Position numbers and translations under genes: made by a program. The notes under the pieces are model-generated. The model saw only the letters and a program-made list of their open reading frames with translations. It made no database searches and was not told where the DNA came from. DNA of 10,720 nt from an uncultured Mollicutes bacterium (lineage in GTDB: Bacteria; Bacillota_I; Bacilli_A; MAG-NZ): positions 1-10,720 of the forward strand of contig CAJYBF010000015.1 of the NCBI GenBank assembly GCA_913064935.1. Direction: 5' to 3'. How positions within the stretch are numbered: the stretch's first letter is position 1; every line of letters starts with the position of its first letter. Positions 1 to 6,108 of this stretch are shown here, piece by piece.

Positions 1-514
1 ATTCCCAGAAAATTCAATCATGTCATGGTCTACACATGACTGCATGACTCAAGATGGATTACCTTATATAGGTAGCTTCAGTGGGTACAGTAATGTGTTT
101 GTTGCGACGGGCTTTAATAAATGGGGTATGACAAATGGTAGTATCGCAGGTAAGATAATTTGTGATGCAATTATGGGTAAAGATAATAAATATGCTTATG
201 TGTTCGATCCTTCTAGAAGAGTAAGAGTAAGTAAATTCGTTGGTGACTTAAGCCACAGTATATGTAATTATTTTAGTCATTCGAAAAAAAGTAAAATGGT
301 CAAATTTCTAGAAGGTGGAATTACAAAGGGTGATATTGGAGTATATAAAGATAAGTTGGGTGATCATCTAGTGAAGACTAAGTGCCCTCACTTAGGTTGT
401 AGATTGTTTTTTAATGACTCAGACAAAACCTGGGATTGTGCATGTCACGGTTCGAGATTTGATATTGATGGCAATGTAATTCAGGGTCCAAGTACAGATA
501 AAATTAGTTTGTAA
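1..514 (+). CDS. FAD-dependent oxidoreductase with C-terminal Rieske [2Fe-2S] domain (partial, 5' end outside window)
   Basis: The frame is open from base 2, so the gene begins before the window and about 170 C-terminal residues are visible. The first part (WSTHDCMTQDGLPYIG, then VATGFNKWGMTNG) matches the end of the DAO-type FAD oxidoreductase fold seen in YhfW-like proteins. The second part is a Rieske domain. CPHLGC (383-400) and CACHGSRFD (from 437) supply the Cys and His pairs for a [2Fe-2S] cluster, plus the two extra cysteines that form a disulfide in bc1-type Rieske proteins. The family is about 500 residues long, so roughly two thirds is missing here. It is probably a cytoplasmic flavoprotein passing electrons between FAD and the cluster; the substrate is unknown. 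The stop TAA lies in the loop of a terminator. The two-domain architecture is secure, the physiological role is not. Confidence 0.88.
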   Translation, partial: FPENSIMSWSTHDCMTQDGLPYIGSFSGYSNVFVATGFNKWGMTNGSIAGKIICDAIMGKDNKYAYVFDPSRRVRVSKFVGDLSHSICNYFSHSKKSKMVKFLEGGITKGDIGVYKDKLGDHLVKTKCPHLGCRLFFNDSDKTWDCACHGSRFDIDGNVIQGPSTDKISL

Positions 515-533
515 GCAAACTAATTTTATTTTT
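500..533 (+). terminator. Intrinsic terminator of the Rieske oxidoreductase gene
   Basis: A perfect 12-bp stem (500-511 with 516-527) closes a TAAG tetraloop and is followed by ATTTTT. The gene's stop codon (512-514) sits in the loop, so the stem's left arm is also coding sequence. Confidence 0.85.
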
Positions 534-536
534 GCA

Positions 537-542
537 TATAAT
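537..542 (+). promoter_or_regulatory. Candidate -10 box for the CoA-disulfide reductase gene
   Basis: A consensus TATAAT lies 34 bases before the start codon, just after the upstream terminator. No convincing -35 box is seen at 16-18 bp, so the promoter call rests on the -10 box and on position. Confidence 0.4.
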
Positions 543-576
543 AATGTAGAATATTAATGAATTTGAGGAGGACTTT

Positions 577-2205
577 ATGAAAATATTAATTGTGGGTGGA
601 GTTGCTGGTGGTGCAAGTGCTGCCGCTAGAATGAGAAGATTAAATGAACAAGCAGAGATAATTCTATTTGAAAGAGGAGAATTTATTTCGTTTGCCAACT
701 GTGGATTACCTTATTATATTGGTGGAGTTATTGCGAAAAGAGAAAAATTATTCGTTACATCAAAGAAAAAGATGGAAAATAGATTTAATATAGATGTAAG
801 AAATTTATCTGAAGTAATGAAAATAGATAGAGTAAATAAAAAAGTTACAGTTAAAAATTTAGTAAGTAGCGAAATATATGAAGAGGAATACGACAAACTA
901 ATTTTATCGCCTGGGGCGCAACCTATTAAGCCTAGGTTTGAAGGTATTGATGATGCTCCAGTATTCACTCTAAGAAACATTCCTGATACTGATAAGATTT
1001 ATAATCACATAGAAAAGAACAATGTTAAAAGAGCGGTAGTTATTGGAGGCGGGTTTATAGGCATTGAGATGGCAGAGAACCTGAGTCACAGAGGAATCAA
1101 AGTTGATGTAATAGATATGCAGAATCAAGTCATGGCACCATTTGATTTTGAAATGGCACAGTTCTTACATCAAGAACTAATCGATAATGGTGTAAACTTA
1201 CATCTAGAAGAAAGTGTATCGAAGTTTGATGGGAATACTGTTGTTACTAATAAAAGAAGAATTGCTACTGATTTAATTATCCTAGCAATAGGTGTCCGTG
1301 GAGAGACTACTTTAGCAGTAGATTCGGGACTTGAAGTAAATAGAAATATAGTCGTTAATAATCAACTGCAAACGAGTGACCCCGATATTTATGCTATTGG
1401 AGATGCTATAGAAGTAAAACATTTCGTTAGCAAGATGAGTACAATTATTCCCCTAGCGTGGCCAGCAAATAGACAAGGAAGACTTGTAGCTGATCATATT
1501 TCTGGAAGGAAAATTTCTTATCTTGGTACTCTTGGAACTAGTGTTGCAAAAGTATTTAATCTAACAGCAGCAAGCACTGGACTTAATGAGAAAGCACTTA
1601 TAGATAGTGATATCGCTTATTCGGTAGTGTTTGTAAATAAAAACAATCATGCAAGCTATTATCCTAATGCAAGTGAGATCGACTTGAAAGTCATCTATGA
1701 CAAAACATCTAAAAAGGTACTAGGTGCACAGGCCATAGGTTATGAGGGTGTAGATAAAAGAATAGATGTAATTGCTACCGCTATAAAATTTGGAGCAAAG
1801 ATAGATGAATTATCAGAAATAGAAATTGCTTATGCTCCACCATTTAATAGTGCTAAGGACTTAGTGAATATCGCAGGTTATATTGGCGAGAATCAGTTGA
1901 ACGGTTACAACTATTACATGTGGCAAGATGTTGAAAAACATATTAGCAACAATGAAGTAATAGTGGATGTAAGAACAAAAGAGGAATTTGAACTTGGTAA
2001 CATACCAACAAGTAAAAATATACCTATTGATGAGTTTAGAACTAGACTTGATGAATTACCTAAAGATAAAACCATCTACTTGTACTGTGAGGTAGGTCAA
2101 AGAGCTCACATAGCAGCAAGTATTCTAATGAGTAAGAAGATAAATTCAGAAAACTTATCTGGTGGATACAATGTCTACAAACAAGGGATGTACTCTTGGA
2201 ACTAA
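577..2205 (+). CDS. CoA-disulfide/persulfide reductase with fused rhodanese domain (CoADR-RHD)
   Basis: This 542-residue flavoprotein belongs to the pyridine nucleotide-disulfide reductase family. Residues 7-12 (GGVAGG) form the FAD Rossmann loop, and Cys42 in FANCGLPYYIGG is the single redox cysteine typical of CoA-disulfide reductase and NADH oxidase. GGGFIG (157-162) is the NAD(P)H-binding loop, and IYAIGDA is the second FAD-contact motif. From about residue 446 a rhodanese domain follows (VDVRTKEEFELGNIP), with active-site Cys504 in CEVGQRA and the family-typical GGY near the end. The length fits known CoADR-RHD fusions such as those of Bacillus. These enzymes use NAD(P)H to reduce CoA disulfide, CoA persulfide or polysulfide; which is preferred here cannot be told from sequence. 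The start is set by GAGGAGGA at 565-572. The gene appears monocistronic, between two terminators. Confidence 0.93.
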   Translation: MKILIVGGVAGGASAAARMRRLNEQAEIILFERGEFISFANCGLPYYIGGVIAKREKLFVTSKKKMENRFNIDVRNLSEVMKIDRVNKKVTVKNLVSSEIYEEEYDKLILSPGAQPIKPRFEGIDDAPVFTLRNIPDTDKIYNHIEKNNVKRAVVIGGGFIGIEMAENLSHRGIKVDVIDMQNQVMAPFDFEMAQFLHQELIDNGVNLHLEESVSKFDGNTVVTNKRRIATDLIILAIGVRGETTLAVDSGLEVNRNIVVNNQLQTSDPDIYAIGDAIEVKHFVSKMSTIIPLAWPANRQGRLVADHISGRKISYLGTLGTSVAKVFNLTAASTGLNEKALIDSDIAYSVVFVNKNNHASYYPNASEIDLKVIYDKTSKKVLGAQAIGYEGVDKRIDVIATAIKFGAKIDELSEIEIAYAPPFNSAKDLVNIAGYIGENQLNGYNYYMWQDVEKHISNNEVIVDVRTKEEFELGNIPTSKNIPIDEFRTRLDELPKDKTIYLYCEVGQRAHIAASILMSKKINSENLSGGYNVYKQGMYSWN

Positions 2206-2231
2206 GGTGATAATAACTTATCACCTTTTCC
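2204..2231 (+). terminator. Intrinsic terminator of the CoADR-RHD gene
   Basis: A 10-bp perfect stem (2204-2213 with 2218-2227) with a TAAC loop overlaps the TAA stop at 2203-2205. It is followed by a pyrimidine-rich but imperfect tail (TTCCTT). Confidence 0.7.
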
Positions 2232-2238
2232 TTAGTAT

Positions 2239-2244
2239 GACTTT
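2239..2244 (+). repeat. GACTTT direct repeat, proposed right-end (RE) core of the IS110 element
   Basis: This hexamer recurs at 3745-3750 on the other side of the transposase gene. Six bases alone could be chance; the support comes from the promoter geometry it creates when the ends are joined. Confidence 0.4.
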
Positions 2245-2280
2245 CTAAGTAATGTCAAGTTTCATATTTACACATTAGTT

Positions 2281-2325
2281 TTTGATGTCAATTCATCTTA
2301 AAAACACACCGAGAAGATGTTTTTC
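2281..2325 (-). terminator. Possible hairpin or weak terminator downstream of the IS110 transposase
   Basis: Two overlapping pairings are possible: CATCTT with AAGATG, or AAAAACA with TGTTTTT. Both have loops of more than 10 bases. It lies just past the transposase stop in the element's right non-coding end. No strong U-tract follows on the minus strand, so it may be a transcription brake or just an AT-rich fold. Confidence 0.3.
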
Positions 2326-2343
2326 TAAGAAATTATGATACAC

Positions 2344-3588
2344 TTAAGTTGTTAGTTTAAACGTATCGTTATTTTTGCAAAGAGAGAATATGATTCTGAT
2401 GAGTTTTGTGGTTGCTGATACAACACACTCCTTCTCACTTTTATTCTCTTTTTCTTTTTTCTTTAAATAATGAATCAAAATCGGATGATTAGGGCAATGG
2501 CTTTTCGCCACCATCGTAATGTTTTTAATCGAAGTATATAATACTTTTCTAGCATTACCATTTCCGGATTTGGTTATCCTTCCATTTATCTTGATCTTCC
2601 CAGAGTGATAAACTGATGGTTCTAATCCACAGTAAGCATTGATTTGTTTGTAACTATCAAAACGAGTGATATACTTCAGTTCTGCAATTATCTGTGCTGT
2701 TGTTAGTTCTCCAATACCAGGGATGGAATTTATGTTTAAAAAGAATTCAGTATCCTTGGCAAGACGTATAAGATGATTCTTTACTAACGCTTGCTCTTTG
2801 ATTATACTTTTGATAATTCTAATTGTTGTTTGGAGATTATCTGTTTCTACACTTTCTTCACTAACACCCGGGTACGAGTCCCTAGACAACTCTTTTATAT
2901 CTCTAGCGACAGTCTTGAATCTCTTTAAATAGTCGCGCTTAAAACTGGAATTTAAGACATTTGCAAGTTTATCAATCCTAGTACTCGCGATAATTTCACT
3001 ATGAGGAAATTCGTAGTAAAAGTTAAGCATCTTAATGCTATATTTAGCAGATCTATCACTATTTCCCATTTTGTTGAGATAAAAGTTCTCATGCTCTGGA
3101 ATACAGATATCCAGTAATCTTACGTATCTATTTTTTAAAGCTGTCAAGGATTTTTCTAAAGAAAGATACTGACGATTAAGAGTCGTAAGATCATCGTATA
3201 TATTCAAAGACTTTAACGCATTACTTTTAATTTCCTCTTTAAAATAACAATTTGCTATTTTGAAACAATCCTCTTTATCCGTCTTTGTCCTTCTGAAACT
3301 TGTATCACTCTTTTTAACTAAGTTGGGATTGATTACTACTACTTTATAACCAGTATTATCGAAATACCTTTCTACAGGATAATGATAACTACTCGTTGAT
3401 TCCATAACTATTGTTAATATTTCCTTTATTCCTCCCTCGGCTATTAATTGATCTAGTTGCGTAAAACTTGTTAAATTGTGTATGTATTCAGTCGGTTCTA
3501 GTAAAATTTCACCATGAACTGACTGAATGTAAAAAACACTTTTACCTTTAGCTATATCGATAGCTAGTACAAATTCTGTTTTATCAAT
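2344..3588 (-). CDS. IS110-family transposase (DEDD/serine recombinase), probable ATT start
   Basis: From the first ATG (3405) only 353 residues are encoded and the first catalytic Asp would be missing. The same frame runs back a further 61 codons without a stop and encodes a normal N-terminus, including LAIDIAKGK. Counting from ATT at 3588, the RuvC-like DEDD residues are Asp11, Glu63, Asp104 and Asp107. The C-terminal transposase domain follows (IPGIGELTTAQIIAEL, then VYHSGKIKINGRITKSGNG), with Ser329 as the expected nucleophile. The total is 414 residues. GAGGGA (3600-3595) lies six bases before this ATT. No ATG, GTG or TTG is available in frame before the upstream TAA. IS110 enzymes excise and insert a circular element guided by a bridge RNA. 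Catalytic residues look intact; activity depends on whether ATT is used. Confidence 0.85.
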   Translation of the reverse strand: MDKTEFVLAIDIAKGKSVFYIQSVHGEILLEPTEYIHNLTSFTQLDQLIAEGGIKEILTIVMESTSSYHYPVERYFDNTGYKVVVINPNLVKKSDTSFRRTKTDKEDCFKIANCYFKEEIKSNALKSLNIYDDLTTLNRQYLSLEKSLTALKNRYVRLLDICIPEHENFYLNKMGNSDRSAKYSIKMLNFYYEFPHSEIIASTRIDKLANVLNSSFKRDYLKRFKTVARDIKELSRDSYPGVSEESVETDNLQTTIRIIKSIIKEQALVKNHLIRLAKDTEFFLNINSIPGIGELTTAQIIAELKYITRFDSYKQINAYCGLEPSVYHSGKIKINGRITKSGNGNARKVLYTSIKNITMVAKSHCPNHPILIHYLKKKEKENKSEKECVVSATTKLIRIIFSLCKNNDTFKLTT

Positions 3589-3594
3589 AATGCT

Positions 3595-3602
3595 TCCCTC
3601 TC
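3595..3602 (-). promoter_or_regulatory. Ribosome binding site supporting the non-AUG transposase start
   Basis: On the minus strand GAGAGGGA lies here, with GAGGGA six bases upstream of ATT at 3588 and three upstream of ATT at 3591. This spacing favours the 3588 codon and supports translation from the extended N-terminus. Confidence 0.55.
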
Positions 3603-3651
3603 TTTCTGTTTAAGCTTATACTTTCCTCCGTTTCCAATCACGCATGTTAAA

Positions 3652-3666
3652 TGAGTTCGAGACCCC
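3652..3666 (+). repeat. Direct repeat copy 1, inside the IS110 left end
   Basis: TGAGTTCGAGACCCC here and TGAGTTCAAAGACCCC at 3718-3733 differ by one substitution and one extra A. On the transposase strand this is GGGGTCT then GAACTCA. It falls inside the proposed bridge-RNA loop. Confidence 0.7.
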
Positions 3667-3717
3667 GCTTTCTTAACCGAAATAATGTTAGAAGTATAAG
3701 TTAATCTCTCATAAAGC

Positions 3718-3733
3718 TGAGTTCAAAGACCCC
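3718..3733 (+). repeat. Direct repeat copy 2, near the IS110 left terminus
   Basis: This is the partner of the 3652-3666 copy, 66 bases away. It lies immediately downstream of the TATAAC box on the minus strand, at the predicted 5' end of the leader RNA. Confidence 0.7.
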
Positions 3734-3734
3734 T

Positions 3735-3740
3735 GTTATA
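3735..3740 (-). promoter_or_regulatory. -10-like box at the IS110 left end (half of a junction promoter)
   Basis: TATAAC on the minus strand, within TATTATAAC. In the integrated copy no good -35 box lies in the flank. In a joined circle the TTGACA at 2258-2253 would fall 18 bp upstream. Known IS110 circles build a promoter in this way. Confidence 0.5.
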
Positions 3741-3744
3741 ATAC

Positions 3745-3750
3745 GACTTT
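3745..3750 (+). repeat. GACTTT direct repeat, proposed left-end (LE) core of the IS110 element
   Basis: Matches 2239-2244. Removing everything between the copies leaves a plausible empty site, TTAGTATGACTTTACTTAAA, between the reductase terminator and the dehydrogenase promoter. Confidence 0.4.
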
Positions 3751-3760
3751 ACTTAAACTT

Positions 3761-3793
3761 AATTAAACAAATATGATCAATACCTGTTTAATT
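3761..3793. repeat. Inverted repeat upstream of the dehydrogenase gene
   Basis: AATTAAACA (3761-3769) and TGTTTAATT (3785-3793) are perfect 9-base inverted copies around a 15-base spacer. It lies outside the proposed IS end and about 38 bp upstream of the -35 box. It could be an operator or an AT-rich fold. Confidence 0.5.
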
Positions 3794-3830
3794 GATTATA
3801 AACTTAAAAGAATTAAAAAAGATATATAAG

Positions 3831-3859
3831 TTTATACCTAATATCTTACGTGTTATAAT
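3831..3859 (+). promoter_or_regulatory. Promoter of the 2-hydroxyacid dehydrogenase gene
   Basis: TTTATA (3831-3836), a 17-bp spacer and consensus TATAAT (3854-3859) preceded by TG one base away (extended -10). The predicted start of transcription is near 3866, at the first base of the Shine-Dalgarno, leaving a leader of only about 13 bases. Confidence 0.65.
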
Positions 3860-3878
3860 CTTTACAAGGAGTGATGAT

Positions 3879-4784
3879 ATGAAAGTTGGAGTTACAAAGG
3901 GTACACTGTTGGATGTTTTTTATGATCAAGATACTCATTTTGAGATTGTTGAACTACCAGATTATGATAGTGATTTAATTTCTGAAATCGAAGCAATAGT
4001 TGCAGGAAGAATGTCCAATGAACAACTAGAAAAAGCATCAAAATTAAAGGATATATTCATTCCTTTCACAGGTAAAAATGGTTTTGACTTGGAATATGTT
4101 GAGAAACTAGGAATCAACATTCATGTATCTCAGATTCATTCTAGATATGTAGCAGAGAGAGCCTTAGCTTTAGCACTGGCTTTATTAGGGAAGATAACGT
4201 TCTATGACAAAGAAATGCATGAAGGAAGATGGGGCAAGAGAAATTTCGGAGATAGAGTTTCTTGGGATTCTATATTTGACAAAAAAATTGGTATTTATGG
4301 ATACGGTGAAATTGGGAAATTCATTCATAAATTAGTTCTACCATTTACGGACAAAGTATATGCATATAATCGTTCTAGAAAAGAAGAAGTAAACTATGTT
4401 GATTCCTTAAGCGAACTAATCAATAAGTGCGATATCATTTTTGTAGCAACGCCGATATCTGAATCAACTAAAGGATCAGTTTCCAAAGAGCTAATGATGA
4501 AAATGAAAAATAAGTACTTGATAAATGTTGGAAGAGGCGCAGTAATAGACGAGGATGGGTTATATGAATCTCTTAAAACTAGCAATTTAGCTGGCTTTGG
4601 ATCGGATGTCTGGTTCAATTATCCAAAGAAGGGTTCAAATGAATCTACCCCGAGTAAGCATCCAATTGAACAATTCAATGTTGTAATGACTCCTCACTGC
4701 GCTGGTTTCTCTATGAATGCAGCTGAGGAAAGATATCTAGATACTTTATATCAAATTAATGAGTTGGCAAAAAAAAAGCGATAA
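3879..4784 (+). CDS. D-isomer-specific 2-hydroxyacid dehydrogenase family protein
   Basis: The 301-residue protein has the usual split layout: a flanking domain at both ends around an NAD(P)-binding core. GYGEIG (141-146) is the dinucleotide loop. It is followed by YNRSRK where NAD enzymes usually place an Asp, which hints at NADP(H). Arg219 in NVGRGAV and His273 in TPHCAG are the family's catalytic Arg and His. The catalytic acid, normally Glu before Pro in DVxxxEP (Gln in formate dehydrogenase DVWFPQP), is Tyr248 in DVWFNYP. I chose ATG 3879 over the in-frame ATG at 3792 because AAGGAG (3866-3871) precedes it by seven bases and the family N-terminus begins here; the earlier ATG lies upstream of the promoter. 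It probably reduces a 2-oxoacid or a related substrate, which is unknown. Confidence 0.85.
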   Translation: MKVGVTKGTLLDVFYDQDTHFEIVELPDYDSDLISEIEAIVAGRMSNEQLEKASKLKDIFIPFTGKNGFDLEYVEKLGINIHVSQIHSRYVAERALALALALLGKITFYDKEMHEGRWGKRNFGDRVSWDSIFDKKIGIYGYGEIGKFIHKLVLPFTDKVYAYNRSRKEEVNYVDSLSELINKCDIIFVATPISESTKGSVSKELMMKMKNKYLINVGRGAVIDEDGLYESLKTSNLAGFGSDVWFNYPKKGSNESTPSKHPIEQFNVVMTPHCAGFSMNAAEERYLDTLYQINELAKKKR

Positions 4785-4796
4785 AATCGCTTTTTT
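4772..4796. terminator. Bidirectional terminator shared by the dehydrogenase and tldE
   Basis: An 11-bp stem (4772-4782 with 4786-4796) closes an AAA loop. It is A-rich on one arm and T-rich on the other, so it works in both directions. Both stop codons, TAA at 4782-4784 (+) and TAA at 4797-4795 (-), overlap the structure, and the convergent genes are only 10 bases apart. Confidence 0.85.
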
Positions 4797-6108
4797 ATTT
4801 ACCTGATATTGGAAGTTCTTTTATAAGTAGTGATGGAGAACCTACTCCGTTATAATCAAATTTAAGATCATCTGCTAACTTATCGACGTTACTTAACATT
4901 TCGAAAAAGTTTCCAGCAGTAGTAATTAATCTTATCGGTTTAGTGATTTTTCCATTTTCAATCATGAATCCTTGTGATTGTAATGAAAAGTCTCCATTGA
5001 TATTATTTATTCCTGCATGAGTACCTGATAACTTAGTGATGTATACACCTTTTTCAATACCCTCAAATAAACTATCAAATGAGTTAGTACCTTCTTTGAT
5101 GTATAGATTACTTGCTGAAGTACCGACTTTGGATTGAATACTACCTTTGAAACCATTTCCAGTTGATTCAACATTATCAATTTTTGCAGATTTCAAATTA
5201 TAAAGGTATGAATTAAGTTTACCATTTTCAATTCTATTGGTAACGCTAGTAGCAACACCTTCATCATCAAATGCTGTTCTATTAATTCCATCTTTATGGA
5301 ATGGATCATCAACAATCGTGATGTTATCTCCTACTATTTTTGTATTAAGTTTTTCTTTTAGAGGCGACATTCCTTTTTGAACTCCCTCAGCGTAAAACAT
5401 CCCGGACACTGCGGATAAGATACTTGTACTCGCACTATTTTTAAGGATTACTGGGTAAACACCTGAGGAACATGGGTTTGCACCTAGTTCTGAGATCGAA
5501 GTTTTTGCTGCTTCAATTGCGATTTCCTCTGGTTTGAATTCTGAGAATGATTTAACTATTTGATAATCCCATGCAGAAGTTTTTTGATCTTCTACTGATG
5601 CTACAACATTTATGGTAAACATAAAGAAGTTGCTATCTTTTTCTAAATCTAGACCCTTAGTGTTGTTGATTCTCTTTTCACTCGATGTCTCTGAGTAAGA
5701 TACAGATACGTCAGTTACTCTTTTGTCATAAATTCTAGCGGTTTGTTTTGCTAGGTTTAGCATAGCCATAATCTCTTCGTATGTATTCTCTTTCACTTTT
5801 GGATCTTCACCTAAGTCGACATATTTGTCGCTTCCAGCGAAAATTTCTTCTACATCTTCACTTGCAACTATGTTTGCATTGTCAATCAATTTGTTAAGCA
5901 GTGCATCTTTACTATACTCAAGATCTTCTGTATATACATAACCGATTTTCCCGTTAATTATTCCTCTTACAGAAAGTAAGTGTTGGTCAGAAATTTGATA
6001 TGATTCTAGTGAACCGTTAAATATATTAATATCTTTCTTTGTAGAAATCGAAGTGTATAATTCTAAATCTTCAATTCCTTTTTGTTTTGCTAATTTAAAG
6101 ATACCCAT
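4795..6108 (-). CDS. tldE: TldE/PmbA, non-catalytic partner of the TldD/TldE protease
   Basis: The 437-residue protein matches the PmbA/TldE family along its length. The N-terminal domain includes a DIELYTS-like start and VRGIINGKIGYVYTED. The C-terminal domain has GVYPVILKNSASTSIL, then AFDDEGVATSVTNRIENGKL and GDFSLQSQGFMIENGKI. It has no HExxxH, as expected: in characterised pairs the zinc site is on TldD, and TldE completes the heteromer, which degrades unfolded peptides and matures some RiPP peptides. The ATG overlaps the tldD stop as TAATG, and AAAGGGGG lies seven bases upstream, so the two are translationally coupled in one operon. It has no signal peptide and should be cytoplasmic. 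If tldD is truly broken, this protein would lack its catalytic partner, yet its own frame shows no decay. Confidence 0.92.
   Translation of the reverse strand: MGIFKLAKQKGIEDLELYTSISTKKDINIFNGSLESYQISDQHLLSVRGIINGKIGYVYTEDLEYSKDALLNKLIDNANIVASEDVEEIFAGSDKYVDLGEDPKVKENTYEEIMAMLNLAKQTARIYDKRVTDVSVSYSETSSEKRINNTKGLDLEKDSNFFMFTINVVASVEDQKTSAWDYQIVKSFSEFKPEEIAIEAAKTSISELGANPCSSGVYPVILKNSASTSILSAVSGMFYAEGVQKGMSPLKEKLNTKIVGDNITIVDDPFHKDGINRTAFDDEGVATSVTNRIENGKLNSYLYNLKSAKIDNVESTGNGFKGSIQSKVGTSASNLYIKEGTNSFDSLFEGIEKGVYITKLSGTHAGINNINGDFSLQSQGFMIENGKITKPIRLITTAGNFFEMLSNVDKLADDLKFDYNGVGSPSLLIKELPISGK

Larger units (their letters stand above)
3606..3733 (-). ncRNA. Candidate IS110 bridge RNA region (left-end leader)
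   Basis: In the IS110 group the bridge RNA is encoded in the non-coding left end upstream of the transposase, which is this segment. Read on the minus strand it would begin about seven bases after the TATAAC box (3740-3735). A 9-bp perfect long-range pairing, CTTATACTT with AAGTATAAG (3615-3623 and 3692-3700 on the plus strand), would enclose a 68-base loop. A near-identical 15/16-base motif occurs twice (3652-3666 and 3718-3733). I infer an RNA from position and pairing; its ends, its fold and its two guide loops are not established. Confidence 0.42.
2239..3750 (-). mobile_element. IS110-family insertion sequence, boundaries inferred
   Basis: The core is an IS110-type DEDD/serine transposase on the minus strand. 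The IS110 family has no terminal inverted repeats, so ends must be inferred. GACTTT occurs at 2239-2244 and 3745-3750, flanking the gene with its non-coding ends. The right end, read on the transposase strand, carries TTGACA (2258-2253). The left end carries TATAAC (3740-3735). Joining the ends through one GACTTT copy puts these boxes 18 bp apart, as expected of an IS110 circle-junction promoter. The resulting size of about 1.5 kb is normal for the family. The element lies between the terminator of the reductase gene and the promoter of the dehydrogenase gene, so it interrupts no visible gene. The family is certain; the exact ends are a hypothesis. Confidence 0.6.

Noticed and set aside
504..980. 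Minus-strand open frames over the start of the CoADR gene
   Set aside because: Low-complexity hydrophobic translations opposite a well-supported gene, with no start signals.
3601..3790. A CRISPR-like or tRNA-like feature in the repeated GAGTTC-GACCCC region
   Set aside because: There are only two copies with no spacer array, and no cloverleaf can be formed; the position ahead of an IS110 transposase explains it better.
3792..3878. Upstream in-frame ATG giving a 330-residue dehydrogenase
   Set aside because: It has no Shine-Dalgarno, lies before the extended -10 promoter, and adds a segment unlike the family; ATG 3879 has AAGGAG at ideal spacing.
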